Assembly (NCBI GenBank): GCA_023427945.1
Contig: JAEYZR010000010.1
Coordinates: 1-23,910, forward strand
Source: Pseudomonadota bacterium
Lineage (GTDB): Bacteria; Pseudomonadota; Gammaproteobacteria; Burkholderiales; Burkholderiaceae_B
Direction of reading: 5' to 3'
Length of the DNA: 23,910 nucleotides
The notes beneath the pieces are model-generated. The model saw nothing but the letters and a program-made list of their open reading frames with translations. It searched no databases and had not been told where the DNA came from. Shown here one piece after another: positions 23,450-23,910 of this stretch. Position 1 is the first letter of the stretch. Each line of letters starts with the position of its first letter. Both the position numbers and the translations under genes were made by a program.

Positions 23450-23910
23450 ATGTTCAGCATATTTGACCATATCCCCGCCGCCTGCCCCCTGTGCGAGGGG
23501 CGAGTGGCAGGCTTGCGGCTGTGCGCAGGCTGCCTGGGCGACCTGGACTGGTTCGAGGGGCGCAGCGTGCTGCCAGCGGAATCCAGTGTCGGTGCGGGTG
23601 CTGCCTCGACTCGCTCGCCTGCGCCGCGCGCAGACGACGCCCATCATGAAGGGCCGTACAGGTTGAGGTGTCCTCGTTGCGGCCTGCCCCGCATGACGCC
23701 TCAGGCCCCCTGTTGGGAGTGCCTGCGCGAGCCGCCACCGTTTGCGCAGGTACACGTGGCCATGCCCTATGTGGCGCCCTACGATAGTCTGGTGGGACGG
23801 CTGAAGCACCGCCACCAGTTGTGGATCGCGACCTGCCTTGCAGGTCTCATTGCTCGCGCCGCCGGCATCGACTCGTATGATCCGGGCAACGGCAACGGCA
23901 ACGGCAACGG
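23450..23910 (+). CDS. comF: ComF family protein, 5' part (double zinc finger and start of phosphoribosyltransferase domain)
   Basis: The first 153 residues of a ComF-family protein; the gene runs off the window end. ComF is tied to DNA uptake in competent bacteria, though its exact activity is debated. Two CxxC pairs form an N-terminal zinc finger (Cys12, Cys15, Cys25, Cys28) and a second set (Cys74, Cys77, Cys88, Cys91) follows a 45-residue linker that is longer than usual and rich in Ala, Ser and Asp. MPYVAPYDSLVGRLKHRHQ (105-123) is the typical ComF segment leading into the phosphoribosyltransferase domain. The ATG at 23450 is fixed by an in-frame stop at 23438 upstream. The last visible residues are a Gly-Asn repeat coded by GGCAAC units. 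ATP/PRPP-site residues lie beyond the window. Confidence 0.9.
   Translation, partial: MFSIFDHIPAACPLCEGRVAGLRLCAGCLGDLDWFEGRSVLPAESSVGAGAASTRSPAPRADDAHHEGPYRLRCPRCGLPRMTPQAPCWECLREPPPFAQVHVAMPYVAPYDSLVGRLKHRHQLWIATCLAGLIARAAGIDSYDPGNGNGNGN
23885..23910 (+). repeat. GGCAAC hexanucleotide repeat inside comF, cut by the window end
   Basis: At least four copies of GGCAAC run from 23885 to the last base, coding for alternating Gly and Asn. Because the unit is six bases, copy-number change would alter protein length but not the frame. The array may continue outside the window. Confidence 0.8.

Noticed and set aside
23252..23666. Several short + strand open frames opposite the methyltransferase and inside comF
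   Set aside because: They are out of frame with ComF, whose zinc-finger cysteines and typical segment are clear in the frame from 23450, or antisense to the methyltransferase.

Overview
The window is a GC-rich, gene-dense stretch of chromosome. It most likely comes from a betaproteobacterium of the Alcaligenaceae (Bordetella/Achromobacter/Castellaniella/Pusillimonas type). The evidence is the run rsmB - DUF4390 protein - ntrY - ntrX - trkA - trkH, the divergent dprA/def-fmt pair, and the overall protein style. No tRNA, rRNA, CRISPR array, transposase or phage gene was seen. Both ends cut a gene: the 3' end of paoA at the left and the 5' part of comF at the right.

Layout, left to right. (1) 1-3473: a paoABC-type molybdenum aldehyde oxidoreductase operon on the + strand, missing most of paoA. 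(2) 3555-6174: a minus-strand group of dprA (DNA uptake), mvaB (hydroxymethylglutaryl-CoA lyase, leucine catabolism) and a two-helix membrane protein of unknown role. (3) 6365-7847: def and fmt, which remove and add the formyl group of translation initiation. (4) 7864-9092: a minus-strand pair of a LOG-family nucleotide phosphoribohydrolase and a HAD phosphatase whose reading frames overlap. (5) 9199-9756: a ferritin-like di-iron protein, followed by a strong hairpin and an 18-bp tandem repeat. (6) 9981-11345: rimO on the minus strand. (7) 11346-12838: a loosely coding stretch with one orphan gene resembling a GT-B glycosyltransferase. (8) 12839-20885: a tightly packed + strand operon with rsmB, a secreted DUF4390 protein, the NtrYX two-component system and the TrkAH potassium uptake system, mostly joined by 4-base overlaps. 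(9) 21183-23910: a YbdK-type carboxylate-amine ligase, a BioC-like methyltransferase on the minus strand, and the start of comF.

Most of the window is ordinary core metabolism, translation and transport. The points most worth a second look are: the response regulator called NtrX, which has a receiver and a Fis-type helix-turn-helix but no AAA+ sigma-54 domain; the orphan glycosyltransferase-like gene in a weakly coding gap; the 18-bp repeat array between the ferritin-like gene and rimO; the ferritin-like protein that keeps all di-iron ligands but has Gln at the haem-ligand Met position; and a Gly-Asn hexanucleotide repeat inside comF at the very end of the window. No clear novel defence or mobile system is visible, and none is claimed.
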